Shown piece by piece: positions 43,301-52,250 of a stretch of 64,000 nucleotides of DNA. The position numbers were made by a program, and so were the translations under genes. How positions within the stretch are numbered: position 1 is the stretch's first letter; each line of letters begins with the position of its first letter. The stretch is taken from the NCBI RefSeq assembly GCF_002954585.1, contig NZ_MSCI01000002.1, positions 187,266 through 251,265 on the forward strand, in the 5' to 3' direction. The notes under the pieces were generated by a model that saw only the letters and a list, made by a program, of their open reading frames with translations, searched no databases and was not told the origin of the DNA. The stretch is from Vibrio chagasii. GTDB taxonomy: Bacteria > Pseudomonadota > Gammaproteobacteria > Enterobacterales > Vibrionaceae.

Positions 43301-45037
43301 ATGATAGAGATTCAACGCCGTCCTGAGGTCGACATTTCCGTTTTACCTGCTCATTTACCAGATCTGCTAAAACGCATCTATGTGAGCCGCGGAGTCAACA
43401 GTGCAGACCAACTTGAGACTGCAGCGAAAGGTCTACACTCCTATCAAAAACTGGGCGGCATTGATGCTGCCGTTGAATTGTTGTTTAAGGCGATTCAGCA
43501 TCAAAAACGCATTATTGTGGTTGGCGACTTTGATGCCGATGGAGCAACCAGCTCTGCGCTGTCGGTACTTGCGCTGCGAATGCTTGGCAGTTCAAATGTT
43601 GACTACCTTGTACCAAACCGTTTTGAAGATGGCTATGGCCTCAGCCCTGAAGTGGTGGAACAAGCAATCGAGATTGGTGCGGAAGTGATCATGACGGTTG
43701 ATAACGGTGTCTCTTCTATTGAAGGGGTGCGTTTTGCCAAAGAGAAAGGTTTAGAAGTTCTGGTCACTGACCATCACTTACCGGGCAGTGAATTACCTAT
43801 GGTTGATGCGATGGTGAACCCGAATTTAGAGAGCTGTGCATTTCCGTCTAAAGCGCTCGCTGGTGTTGGCGTGGCTTTCTACCTGATGATGGCACTGTGT
43901 GTGCACATGCGTAAACTAAATTGGTTTGCTGAACGTGGCATGACAGAGCCTAAGTTGATGGAGCTGATTGACCTCGTCGCTTTAGGTACGGTTGCGGACG
44001 TGGTGCCACTTGATGAAAACAACCGAATCTTGGTACACCAAGGCTTGCAACGTATTCGAGCGGGTAAGGCTCGTCCGGGTATTCAAGCCTTGATTGAGAT
44101 TGCCAAGCGAGATGCAAAGCGTTTGGTCGCTTCGGATTTTGGTTTTGCACTGGGCCCTCGTATCAATGCCGCAGGTCGACTTGACGACATGTCGTTTGGT
44201 GTTGAGCTGCTAATGAGCAACAACATCCACGCTGCCCGTCGCATGGCGAGCGAGCTTGATGGTTTGAACCAGACTCGTAAAGAGATTGAAGAGGGCATGA
44301 AACAAGAAGCGATGGCTTTTTGTGAGCGCCTTGAATTTGGTAAAGACGATCTACCTTCGGGTTTGGCACTATTCCAACGTGACTGGCACCAAGGTGTGAT
44401 TGGTATTTTGGCTTCGCGTATCAAAGACAAATACCATCGCCCTGTGATTGCGTTCGCCGATGGTGGAGAAGGGAGCATTAAGGGCTCTTGCCGCTCGATA
44501 CCAGGTTTGCACATGCGCGATGCACTAGACCGTATCGACACTCAAAACCCAGGCTTGATTATTAAGTTTGGTGGTCACGCAATGGCGGCTGGCTTAACGA
44601 TCATGGAAAAGGACTTTGAGCGCTTTAGCAAACTGTTCAACGATGTTGTGAAACAAGAACTCGGAGAAACGGCACTTAAGGGCATCATCTTATCTGACGG
44701 TGAATTGTTACCTGAAGAGTTCTCTATGCACACCGCTGAGACGCTGCGCGCGGGTGGTCCTTGGGGGCAAGCATTCCCAGAGCCAATCTTCGATGGTGAG
44801 TTTAAAGTACTGCATCAAAAGCTGGTAGGTGAAAAACACCTGAAGTTGATGTTAGAGCCACTATACAAAGGTCACCCAACCAATGTCATGATCGATGGTA
44901 TCGCTTTTAATGTTGATTTACGTCGCTGGCCAGATGCTTCAGTGAAAACTGTGCATCTTGCCTATAAGCTGGATATTAACGAGTTTCGTGGTAACCAGTC
45001 ATTGCAGTTAATGGTTGACCACATCGAAGCAAAATAG
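43301..45037 (+). CDS. recJ: Single-stranded-DNA-specific exonuclease RecJ
   Basis: A 578-aa DHH-superfamily 5'-3' exonuclease acting in RecFOR recombination, mismatch and base-excision repair. Motifs: I VVGDFDADGATSSAL, II TVDNGVSS, III VTDHHLPG, then LGTVADVVPL, GPRINAAGRL and C-terminal DHHA1 GGHAMAAGLTI. Length matches E. coli RecJ (577 aa). The ATG at 43301 aligns with the E. coli N-terminus. Its translation start is separated from its Shine-Dalgarno sequence by a hairpin. Confidence 0.96.
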   Translation: MIEIQRRPEVDISVLPAHLPDLLKRIYVSRGVNSADQLETAAKGLHSYQKLGGIDAAVELLFKAIQHQKRIIVVGDFDADGATSSALSVLALRMLGSSNVDYLVPNRFEDGYGLSPEVVEQAIEIGAEVIMTVDNGVSSIEGVRFAKEKGLEVLVTDHHLPGSELPMVDAMVNPNLESCAFPSKALAGVGVAFYLMMALCVHMRKLNWFAERGMTEPKLMELIDLVALGTVADVVPLDENNRILVHQGLQRIRAGKARPGIQALIEIAKRDAKRLVASDFGFALGPRINAAGRLDDMSFGVELLMSNNIHAARRMASELDGLNQTRKEIEEGMKQEAMAFCERLEFGKDDLPSGLALFQRDWHQGVIGILASRIKDKYHRPVIAFADGGEGSIKGSCRSIPGLHMRDALDRIDTQNPGLIIKFGGHAMAAGLTIMEKDFERFSKLFNDVVKQELGETALKGIILSDGELLPEEFSMHTAETLRAGGPWGQAFPEPIFDGEFKVLHQKLVGEKHLKLMLEPLYKGHPTNVMIDGIAFNVDLRRWPDASVKTVHLAYKLDINEFRGNQSLQLMVDHIEAK

Positions 45038-45079
45038 CCGCTTTCACCGAGAGTACGGCTTTCATCGCACTATTCTAAT

Positions 45080-45112
45080 AACAAGCTCGGCGCCGAATTC
45101 CGGGCTTGTTTT
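45080..45112 (+). terminator. recJ terminator
   Basis: AACAAGCTCGG / CCGGGCTTGTT 11-bp stem (one T-G pair) with a 9-base loop and a TTTT tail. Confidence 0.75.
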
Positions 45113-45272
45113 GCCTCTGCTTTATGCCTAAATCGCGCTAATTTCTGAGCTAAAAACTTTATATTGTTGTAAGTGACTGAATATTGGTTTGCCTTCTAAA
45201 AATTTCTGTATCTCCGTCACACTTTTGAGTACAATTCTCCGGTTAAATTCTACTCATAAATGATGAGCTAAA

Positions 45273-46371
45273 ATGTTTGAAATCAATCCTATAAAAAACC
45301 GTCTACAGGATGTGTCTGAGCGCACAAATATCCTGAGGGGGTACCTTTGACTATGACGCTAAGAAAGAGCGTCTAGAAGAAGTAAACGCAGAATTAGAAC
45401 AACCGGATGTATGGAACGAACCTGAGCGTGCTCAAGCGCTAGGTAAAGAGCGTTCTGCACTGGAAGCGGTAGTAGAAACGATTGACCAACTTGACCAAGG
45501 GGTTGAGGATGTTGATGGCCTACTAGAGCTAGCGGTTGAAGAAGAAGATCAAGAAACGTTCGACGAAATTGAACCAGAACTAGCGGAGCTTGAAGCTAAG
45601 CTAGGTAAACTTGAGTTCCGTCGTATGTTCTCTGGTGAGCATGACGCTTCAGATTGCTATATCGATCTACAGTCGGGTTCAGGTGGTACTGAAGCACAAG
45701 ACTGGACTTCAATGATGCTACGCATGTACTTACGTTGGGCGGAAGCGAAGGGCTTCAAAACTGAAGTTATCGAAGTATCTGAAGGTGAAGTTGCTGGTTT
45801 GAAAGGTGCAACAGTACGTATCTCTGGTGAGTACGCGTACGGTTGGTTACGTACAGAGACAGGTGTTCACCGTCTAGTTCGTAAATCACCATTTGATTCA
45901 AGCGGCCGCCGTCATACATCATTTGCTTCTGCGTTTATTTACCCAGAGATTGACGACAACATTACGATTGATATTAACCCTTCTGATTTACGTATTGACG
46001 TATACCGTGCTTCGGGCGCTGGTGGTCAGCACGTAAACACCACTGAGTCTGCGGTACGTATTACTCACGTTCCAACTAACACAGTGGTTCAATGTCAGAA
46101 TGACCGTTCGCAGCATAAGAACAAAGATCAAGCGATGAAGCAGCTACGTGCTAAGCTTTTTGAGCTTGAGATTCAAAAACAAAATGCTGAAAAACAAGCG
46201 AACGAAGATACTAAATCAGACATCGGTTGGGGCAGTCAAATCCGCTCTTACGTACTGGATGATTCACGTATCAAAGATTTACGCACTGGCATTGAAAACC
46301 GTAATACTCAAGCGGTTCTTGATGGCGACCTAGATAAATTTATCGAAGCTAGCCTGAAATCAGGTTTATAA
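45273..46371 (+). CDS. prfB: Peptide chain release factor 2, programmed +1 frameshift
   Basis: Class I release factor for UAA and UGA stops, 365 aa. Frame 0 runs 25 codons from the ATG at 45273 to an in-frame TGA at 45348. The site is AGGGGGTACCTTTGAC, where an internal Shine-Dalgarno-like AGGGGG precedes CTT-TGA and ribosomes slip +1 to read GAC. The remaining 340 codons run 45349-46371 in the +1 frame. The stop-recognition motif SPF ([15 protein letters not shown]) and the GGQ motif ([17 protein letters not shown]) are present. The residue four before GGQ is Ala, unlike Thr246 of E. coli K-12. The feature is intact, not a pseudogene. Confidence 0.97.
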
Positions 46372-46422
46372 GCTTTTCACCGACAAAACTATTTTCATAA
46401 AGAAAGACAGGATACATCGAAA

Positions 46423-47955
46423 ATGACTGATGCTGTTCAAAACGAAAACGCACAAGAAGGCTCTTTACCTGAAGAGAATAAGCTAATTGCTGAACGTCGT
46501 GCCAAGCTGGATCATATCCGCAAGAGCTGCAAAGCAAACGGCCACCCAAATGACTTCCGTCGTGAGCACCTAGCTGGCGACCTTCAAGCGGAATTCGGTG
46601 AAAAGACTAAAGAAGAACTAGAAGAGCTAAACCACATTGTTGCTATTGCCGGTCGTGTAATGGCTAAGCGTGGTCCATTCCTAGCTATTCAAGAGACGTC
46701 TGGCCGTATCCAAGCATACGCAGCAAAAGACGTACAAAAAGTACTTAAAGAGCAGTACCAAGGCCTAGATATCGGTGACATCATCGGCGTTAAAGGTGCA
46801 CTTCACAAGTCAGGTAAAGGTGACCTTTACGTGAACATGGAAGAGTTCGAACTGCTAACTAAAGCACTTCGCCCTCTACCAGAGAAGTTCCACGGTCTAA
46901 CTGACCAAGAGATGCGTTACCGTCAGCGTTACGTTGACCTAATCGTGAACGAAGATTCTCGCAACGCATTCATCGTACGTTCTAAGCTTGTTTCTTCAAT
47001 CCGTAACTTCATGAGCTCAAAAGGCTACCTAGAAGTTGAAACGCCAATGATGCACGTGATCCCTGGTGGTGCAACTGCACGTCCATTCATCACTCACCAC
47101 AATGCACTAGACATCGATATGTACCTACGTGTTGCTCCAGAGCTTTACCTGAAGCGTCTAGTAGTGGGTGGTTTTGACCGTGTATTCGAGATCAACCGTA
47201 ACTTCCGTAACGAAGGTCTATCGCCACGTCACAACCCAGAATTCACAATGATGGAGTTCTACCAAGCATACTCTGACTACAAAGATCTGATGGATCTAAC
47301 AGAAGAGATGCTAAGCACTGCGGCTATGGACGTTCTTGGTTCTACTTCTATGCCTTACGGTGACGAGACAGTAGAGTTTGGTGGTAAGTACGCTCGTATG
47401 AGCATGTTTGAAGCAATCAAACACTACAACCCTGAGCACGCTGAGATTCAAGCGCTAACAGAAGAAGATCTACAAGACCGTGAGAAGATGGTAGCAATCG
47501 CGAAATCTGTACACGTTGAAGTAGAGACATTCTGGACATGTGGTCAGCTTCTAGAAGAGATCTTTGGTGAAACGGCTGAGCCTCAGCTAATTCAACCAAC
47601 GTTCATCACTGGTTACCCTGCGGACATCTCTCCTCTAGCTCGTCGTAGCGATGACAACCCGTTCTTCACAGACCGTTTTGAGTTCTTTATCGGTGGCCGT
47701 GAAGTAGCAAACGGCTTCTCTGAGCTTAACGATGCAGAAGACCAAGACGAGCGTTTCAAAGCACAAGTTAACGCGAAAGACGCAGGCGATGATGAAGCAA
47801 TGTACTACGATGCAGACTACATCACAGCACTTGAGCACGGCCTACCGCCAACAGCGGGTCAAGGTATCGGTATCGACCGTCTAGCAATGCTATTCACAAA
47901 CACGCACACAATCCGTGACGTGATCTTGTTCCCGGCAATGCGCCCACAAGCGTAA
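46423..47955 (+). CDS. lysS: Lysyl-tRNA synthetase, class II
   Basis: A 510-aa class IIb aminoacyl-tRNA synthetase. The N-terminal OB-fold anticodon domain covers about residues 60-150 ([22 protein letters not shown]). The class II core has motif 1 around [18 protein letters not shown], motif 2 [26 protein letters not shown], and motif 3 [14 protein letters not shown]. It follows prfB by 51 bases, as in E. coli, where the two genes are cotranscribed. A strong terminator ends the unit. Confidence 0.97.
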   Translation: MTDAVQNENAQEGSLPEENKLIAERRAKLDHIRKSCKANGHPNDFRREHLAGDLQAEFGEKTKEELEELNHIVAIAGRVMAKRGPFLAIQETSGRIQAYAAKDVQKVLKEQYQGLDIGDIIGVKGALHKSGKGDLYVNMEEFELLTKALRPLPEKFHGLTDQEMRYRQRYVDLIVNEDSRNAFIVRSKLVSSIRNFMSSKGYLEVETPMMHVIPGGATARPFITHHNALDIDMYLRVAPELYLKRLVVGGFDRVFEINRNFRNEGLSPRHNPEFTMMEFYQAYSDYKDLMDLTEEMLSTAAMDVLGSTSMPYGDETVEFGGKYARMSMFEAIKHYNPEHAEIQALTEEDLQDREKMVAIAKSVHVEVETFWTCGQLLEEIFGETAEPQLIQPTFITGYPADISPLARRSDDNPFFTDRFEFFIGGREVANGFSELNDAEDQDERFKAQVNAKDAGDDEAMYYDADYITALEHGLPPTAGQGIGIDRLAMLFTNTHTIRDVILFPAMRPQA

Positions 47956-47990
47956 TTATCGCTTACGGGTTATCGCAGCCCAATCCAATA

Positions 47991-48016
47991 AAAAAGCCAC
48001 CTTCGGGTGGCTTTTT
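47991..48016 (+). terminator. lysS terminator
   Basis: AGCCACC / GGTGGCT stem with TTCG loop, flanked by A-run and five T. Confidence 0.92.
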
Positions 48017-48142
48017 CTGTTTTTAGGCCTCAAAACCCAGCCTGTACCGCACTCTTGATTCGAAAAATCATTATTTCTGACATAGTCTTACTAATGAGAC
48101 ATAAAATCTAAGATAGTCTCTCTACTATAGGTTTCTGCATTG

Positions 48143-48191
48143 AATACGATCTCGCGGCATTTTGCCACGCGAATAAGCGGTGACTCGTATT
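48143..48191 (+). promoter_or_regulatory. Nested inverted repeats in the vpsR leader
   Basis: AATACGA (48143-48149) pairs with TCGTATT (48185-48191). Inside, CGCGGCA (48153-48159) pairs with TGCCACGCG (48163-48171, one bulge) around a TTT loop. The structure ends 36 bases before the vpsR ATG. It could be an RNA fold in the leader or a protein-binding site in DNA. Confidence 0.4.
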
Positions 48192-48227
48192 AGCCTGATT
48201 TAAATAAAAATAGAATAAGGAAGAAGG

Positions 48228-49562
48228 ATGGGAACTCAATTTAAGATGGATTCCTTGCCAGGTTCTCTTATCGTCGTTGGTGGTGCGTACGAACCCTGGT
48301 TATCTGTATTAGAGCAAGTGGGTTGGCAGTGTACCCAGTGTGCCGATTTACGAAAAGCGGATGCCTTGATTAATGAAATTGGTCCATGTATTGGCATTGT
48401 GGATCTTAGCCATGATGAATTCAGCCTTAATGGTATTGCTAACCTTGTGAGTAACAACAAGCAGGTAAGATGGCTCGCGTTTATCCGTGAGTCTCAATTA
48501 AGTTCAGATACGATCTGCCAATTTATCGTTAACTTTTGTATCGACTTTTTCACTGCTCCGATCCCAGACGCCCAGTTGTTAAGCACCATTGGTCACCAGT
48601 TAGGAATGCTTAAGCTTGAGCAGAAGGTATGGCCAAACTATGGCATCAACAACAATATGGGGTTACTAGGCGACTCTGTGGCTGTGAAACGCTTAAGAGA
48701 CCAAGTGAAGCGTATTGGCCCAACGGATGTCAGTATTCTGATTTATGGAGAGAGCGGCTCAGGTAAAGAGACGATTGCGCGCTCTATTCATCAAAACTCC
48801 TCACGATCTCAAAAGCCATTTCTAACGGTGAACTGCCGTGCCTTGTCTGAAATGAGAATAGAATCTGAGGTATTTGGTATCTCCGAACAGCCAATGTCTT
48901 CTCCTTGTATGTTAGAAGAGGCTGATGGCGGCACCATCTTGCTCAATGATGTTTTGGCGATGCCACGTAATCAACAGTTGAATCTGCTGCGTTTTTTACA
49001 AGAAGGCAAGATTGAAACGGCTGATGGACCTAAGTCTGTTGATGTACGTATTCTGGCAGCAAACTCGTCTGATATCGAAAAAGCCTTAATCGAAGGGGAT
49101 TTCAACGAAGAGCTTTATCACTACATTAATGTGCTACGCATTCATGTACCGAGCCTCAAAGAGCGCGTGAGTGATATTTCCGTATTAGCCAATCATTTCC
49201 TACGAGAGTATTCGAAAGAGTTTAACGCTCAGGCAAAGAGTTTTTCAGAAGATGCTATTCGCTCGATGAATCGCTATCACTGGCCTGGCAATGTTCGCGA
49301 ATTGATGAACCAGATAAAGCGCGTTGTGTTGATGTCGGATGCTGTAATCATTGAGGAGCAGCAGCTTGACCTGCCAAAGCAGAATGATGAGCGACGCAGT
49401 TTGAAGAGCATTCGCGAACGTTCAGAGCGTGATGCCTTACTGATCGTCTTGGAATCTTATGGTGGACAGGTTTCATTAGCCGCTAAGGAACTGGGTGTGT
49501 CACGGGCAACCATGTACCGTTTACTGAATAAGCATAGTCTGATTTCTGAGGGGGTTGTGTAG
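48228..49562 (+). CDS. vpsR: VpsR, c-di-GMP-responsive biofilm regulator
   Basis: A 444-aa NtrC-like activator, in V. cholerae the c-di-GMP-dependent regulator of polysaccharide (vps) and biofilm genes. The receiver-like domain keeps the equivalent of Asp59 (IGIVDLSHDE). The AAA+ domain has Walker A GESGSGKE at 174-181 and a degenerate Walker B region (GGTILLND). The sigma-54 contact loop GAFTGA is missing: after ESEVFG comes ISEQPMSSPC, as expected for VpsR, which works with sigma-70. A C-terminal Fis-type helix-turn-helix follows (SLAAKELGVSRATMYRLLNKH). Length and placement after lysS agree with V. cholerae. AGGAAGAAGG precedes the ATG. Confidence 0.94.
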   Translation: MGTQFKMDSLPGSLIVVGGAYEPWLSVLEQVGWQCTQCADLRKADALINEIGPCIGIVDLSHDEFSLNGIANLVSNNKQVRWLAFIRESQLSSDTICQFIVNFCIDFFTAPIPDAQLLSTIGHQLGMLKLEQKVWPNYGINNNMGLLGDSVAVKRLRDQVKRIGPTDVSILIYGESGSGKETIARSIHQNSSRSQKPFLTVNCRALSEMRIESEVFGISEQPMSSPCMLEEADGGTILLNDVLAMPRNQQLNLLRFLQEGKIETADGPKSVDVRILAANSSDIEKALIEGDFNEELYHYINVLRIHVPSLKERVSDISVLANHFLREYSKEFNAQAKSFSEDAIRSMNRYHWPGNVRELMNQIKRVVLMSDAVIIEEQQLDLPKQNDERRSLKSIRERSERDALLIVLESYGGQVSLAAKELGVSRATMYRLLNKHSLISEGVV

Positions 49563-49604
49563 AACTCCCCTCTAAGTCATTAAATCTGTTAGTGTAAATT
49601 TGAG

Positions 49605-49630
49605 AGCCACGCATGATGCGTGGCTTTTTT
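49605..49630 (+). terminator. vpsR terminator
   Basis: Perfect AGCCACGCAT / ATGCGTGGCT inverted repeat around one G, followed by six T. Confidence 0.92.
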
Positions 49631-49916
49631 GTTGCTAATTGCTGCCTTTATGTTCGAACAATCGAGAGATGAACTCTTGGTCATTAAGAGAGATATGCTG
49701 TGATTTTATATAATCATAGTGAATATCTTATATATAAATGAATATGCAACTGATATTTTAGGTGAATGCATTGTTTTGAAAATGTTAACCAGTTATAGGT
49801 TGAATAATATACTCACTTGGTTAGACTTTAACCGTGAAAGCAACGTTTTAACAAAGACTTGTCTGCTTTTACTCCCCTATTTCTTTTTGGATTTTTTAGT
49901 TAGCTTGGAGGCGCAA
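49631..49916 (+). other. AT-rich stretch upstream of the 40-aa ORF
   Basis: No convincing gene. An open frame begins at 49719 and runs in phase into the next ORF, but its upstream part is AT-rich, lacks a ribosome binding site and reads as low-quality hydrophobic sequence. I take it as non-coding leader and promoter space. Confidence 0.5.
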
Positions 49917-50039
49917 ATGAAACATTTCGATTTTATACAGCATATTTGCGCTTCGTTTGATCCGTGTTCTGACATGGTGACTGTTATGTCACAAATTTCA
50001 GCCATGGCCGATCGAAACACCCAAGATAAACCTAACTAA
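49917..50039 (+). CDS. Possible 40-aa small protein upstream of DUF1127 gene
   Basis: From the ATG at 49917 the frame encodes 40 residues (MKHFDFIQHICASFDPCSDM, then VTVMSQISAMADRNTQDKPN). A strong GGAGG lies 7 bases upstream, which is why this ATG is preferred over one at 49719. Two Cys and a short amphipathic helix are visible. I recognise no family. It is followed by a DUF1127 gene after a 109-base gap containing a strong inverted repeat, so the two probably share a transcript. Confidence 0.55.
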   Translation: MKHFDFIQHICASFDPCSDMVTVMSQISAMADRNTQDKPN

Positions 50040-50064
50040 TAGATCCGTATCCTTATTTGGCTGC

Positions 50065-50119
50065 GGAAAAATAGCAGCTAAGTGAGAAGCCCTCATACTA
50101 TCTAACACGCTATTTTTCC
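50065..50119 (+). repeat. Inverted repeat between the 40-aa ORF and DUF1127 gene
   Basis: GGAAAAATAGC (50065-50075) and its exact complement GCTATTTTTCC (50109-50119) enclose 33 bases that contain a second short stem (TGAG/CTCA). No T-run follows, so this is an intercistronic RNA structure or binding site rather than a terminator. Confidence 0.6.
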
Positions 50120-50148
50120 TCAGTTTATTCAACAACTGGAGAGTTATT

Positions 50149-50400
50149 ATGCGTCACTCAGTATATTTAAAATTAGCAACAGCCCTTATCCGTGCCGATC
50201 TTCGTCGTGAAGAGCGGGAATGGCAGCGAAAAGTGCGTCGTAGTTCACTAGACCTACCATGGCACAACGCTCATTTGTTAAGAGATATTGGCTTTGAGAC
50301 CGATGGTCGTCCAATTGGTTTCTCTGAACCTGAAGTAGTCACAATTGAACGTCGCGTTCGTCACCTTCGTCGTGTCCTTAGTGCGCGAATACCGACGTAA
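50149..50400 (+). CDS. DUF1127 domain small protein
   Basis: An 83-aa very basic protein. Its middle carries the DUF1127 (YjiS-like) pattern: LPWHNAHLLRDIGFETDGRPIGF near residues 37-58, with the LLRDIG core that defines the family. Short DUF1127 proteins in other proteobacteria have been linked to RNA turnover, nutrient stress and phosphate or carbon metabolism. Here no function can be assigned. GGAG 8 bases before the ATG supports the start. Confidence 0.8.
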   Translation: MRHSVYLKLATALIRADLRREEREWQRKVRRSSLDLPWHNAHLLRDIGFETDGRPIGFSEPEVVTIERRVRHLRRVLSARIPT

Positions 50401-50494
50401 TCTGTAGGGGTTGATAGCACCATCAACCCCTTAAATAATCGACAGTGATGGTTAGGTGTCAAAGTGGGAGCTTTGAACTAGAACTGGCAAAAAG

Positions 50495-50519
50495 AGAGAA
50501 GCACTGGCTTCTCTTTTTT
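50495..50519 (+). terminator. Terminator after the DUF1127 gene
   Basis: AGAGAAGC / GCTTCTCT 8-bp stem with ACTG loop and six T. Confidence 0.85.
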
Positions 50520-50601
50520 GCTTTTTTAAGCGTGAAAGATCAACCCACCCTAGTAAACAAAAAGAGTTCTACTAAGCTATAGAGAGCAAGGGAGGCCTGT
50601 T

Positions 50602-50913
50602 ATGCAAAAGCATCAGTTAGACATGTGGTTACATGGAGATCACAAAGACTCGTACCAGACACCGAAAGTGTACGTTATTGGCTGTTCTGACATCTCAGAG
50701 TATCTACTAGCCGTGGAGTACAAACACAAGCTAGAGCCAGTAAAACAAGATGGTGAACCGCTTCACTTTGGATCTTTGGATCAAGTGAAAGAGGAGTTAC
50801 TCCGGCTAGGCTTTGAGAAGGCCTACCTTCGTTTACACAATGCTTACGACGAATTTGGTAATGAGCCAAGTCAAAGCTACTGCGATATTGAATTAGCGTT
50901 GAAACCTCATTAG
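50602..50913 (+). CDS. Uncharacterised 103-aa protein, possibly DUF6482
   Basis: A 103-aa acidic cytosolic protein without signal peptide or membrane segment. It reads like a small alpha/beta domain: VYVIGCSDISEYLLAVEYKHKL, FGSLDQVKEELLRLGFEKAYLRLHNAYDE and a final CDIELALKP strand. This fits the DUF6482 type of short proteins found in vibrios, but I am not certain of the family. GGGAGG lies 7-12 bases upstream of the ATG. It is convergent with mutH. Confidence 0.7.
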   Translation: MQKHQLDMWLHGDHKDSYQTPKVYVIGCSDISEYLLAVEYKHKLEPVKQDGEPLHFGSLDQVKEELLRLGFEKAYLRLHNAYDEFGNEPSQSYCDIELALKPH

Positions 50914-50967
50914 ATACAAGCCCTTAGCACCTTACTTTTTAGTCATTGATGCATGACTATGAAGATA

Positions 50968-51633
50968 CTACGCGTAGTGTGTCGTGAGTATGTTATGAGT
51001 AAATTGAGTTCGTAAATAGAATCCACGAGGTTTGGTTTTGATTGGCTTTCCACTCGCACCATAGGCCTCGGTCAAAACGCGGCTGTTTGCGGCCTTTGGA
51101 CGCAGATGCAGTGCTTCTCCATGCCTTGCAGTGATCTGTTCAACATTCCCTAAAACGATCAACTCCATCAGCTCTTCCCAATCTCTTTTCAGTATTTCGT
51201 CTTCAGCCTCGCTTGGCGTCCACAACAGTGGTGATCCAACGTGTCTCTCTGCCAATGGGATTTCTCTTTCACCTTCTACTGGAATCCACAACACTTTAGA
51301 TAGCTTGTTACGAACGTGGCTGATTTCCCATGTCAGCCCTTGCACACCCATTAATGGTGCAACACAAACAAAGGTGGTTTCGAGTGGCTTACCAGAATAG
51401 CCAATAGGAATGCTCTTAAGTTCGATGCCTAGTTTCGCGAAATCCTGTTCTGGTTTACTGCCAGCAGGTGCGCCCAAGTGCCACTCTAACAGCTGTCCAA
51501 CCCATCCTTTATCTCGCTTTAGATCGTTAGGCATGTCCATCTCTGCTTCATCGGCGAGCTCTTTGAAGGTCATCCCGGCGATCGCATACGCTCGCTCTAA
51601 CAGCTCTTCTTGTGTTTGTGGTTCTGGTTTCAT
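50968..51633 (-). CDS. mutH: DNA mismatch repair endonuclease MutH
   Basis: A 221-aa methyl-directed mismatch repair endonuclease that nicks the unmethylated strand at hemimethylated GATC when activated by MutS-MutL. The catalytic D-X6-E-X-K motif is visible in [16 protein letters not shown]. Other conserved stretches are [46 protein letters not shown] and [15 protein letters not shown]. The start is uncertain: ATG at 51633 is chosen, but ATGs 6 and 18 bases or so upstream exist and none has a good ribosome binding site. The stop codon overlaps a perfect 12-bp palindrome. Confidence 0.94.
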   Translation of the reverse strand: MKPEPQTQEELLERAYAIAGMTFKELADEAEMDMPNDLKRDKGWVGQLLEWHLGAPAGSKPEQDFAKLGIELKSIPIGYSGKPLETTFVCVAPLMGVQGLTWEISHVRNKLSKVLWIPVEGEREIPLAERHVGSPLLWTPSEAEDEILKRDWEELMELIVLGNVEQITARHGEALHLRPKAANSRVLTEAYGASGKPIKTKPRGFYLRTQFTHNILTTHYA

Positions 51634-51651
51634 AATAAAAAGCATGATCAA

Positions 51652-52250
51652 AAAAAACGATTTTATCAGAAGTTATCACCAAATGACGACTGGTTAAGAA
51701 ATGATCCCCTAGCCTGAAAAGGGATCAAAGTTAGGGTTATCCACAGGACATAAAGGTGATTAATTGAAATATTAATTTAGTGGATAAATAAACAGGGGTT
51801 TTTGGTGGATAAAATGCTTGCCAAATGGGGTGTAAAATGAATCTTTCACTTGGCAGTGTGGATAAACACCGGGGTGGTTGATCTTTGAGCAGCTTGTGTT
51901 TTCAAAAGATCTTTTGGTTTTTTATTGTTCTTTGTTTTTGTGTTTTATATTTAAGTGTTTGTTTTTTGTGTCTTTAATTTTTGTTTTCTCCGAGGTGTTG
52001 TGTTGGTGTTGATGAATCTATGGATTAAAAAAAACGATTGCGACTAATTCTTCACATAGTTATTCACAGAAAAGGTGAATAAATGTGGTCTAGGTCTCAC
52101 TATTGTGTGGGTAACTCAAATTTGAGCAAAACTTATCCATATCCACAGATAATATTCATAAATATAGCGCTTATCACGTCACTAAGTTTGCTCCAATTGG
52201 GGATATGTGGAAAAATCAGTGTAATTAAAAATTTAGATAGAGGTTGGCCA
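51652..52250. promoter_or_regulatory. DnaA-box-rich mutH-rppH intergenic region, DARS2-like
   Basis: A 600-base non-coding region with at least eight DnaA-box-like 9-mers. Perfect TTATCCACA at 51737 (plus) and 51857-51865 (minus). One-mismatch boxes at 51779-51787 and 51804-51812 (minus), 52060-52068 (TTATTCACA, plus), 52106-52114 (minus), 52133-52141 and 52139-52147 (plus), and 52206-52214 (minus). A T-rich block of about 110 bases (51897-52005) separates the two groups. In E. coli the DnaA-reactivating sequence DARS2 lies in this same mutH-rppH gap. The rppH promoter must also be here. Confidence 0.75.

Noticed and set aside
45625..46371. prfB as a truncated gene or pseudogene starting at 45625
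   Set aside because: The upstream coding sequence is present and joined by a canonical programmed +1 frameshift site.
49719..49916. N-terminal extension of the 40-aa ORF
   Set aside because: No ribosome binding site at 49719 and low-complexity hydrophobic translation; a strong GGAGG precedes the ATG at 49917.
51652..52250. A replication origin because of many DnaA boxes and a T-rich block
   Set aside because: Synteny (mutH-rppH) matches DARS2 of E. coli, and no gidA, mioC, dnaA or RctB-related features are nearby, so DARS2 is the simpler reading.
52083..52250. 56-residue N-terminal extension of RppH
   Set aside because: It covers DnaA-box-like sequence, is unrelated to RppH, and the GTG at 52251 has a good Shine-Dalgarno sequence and family alignment.
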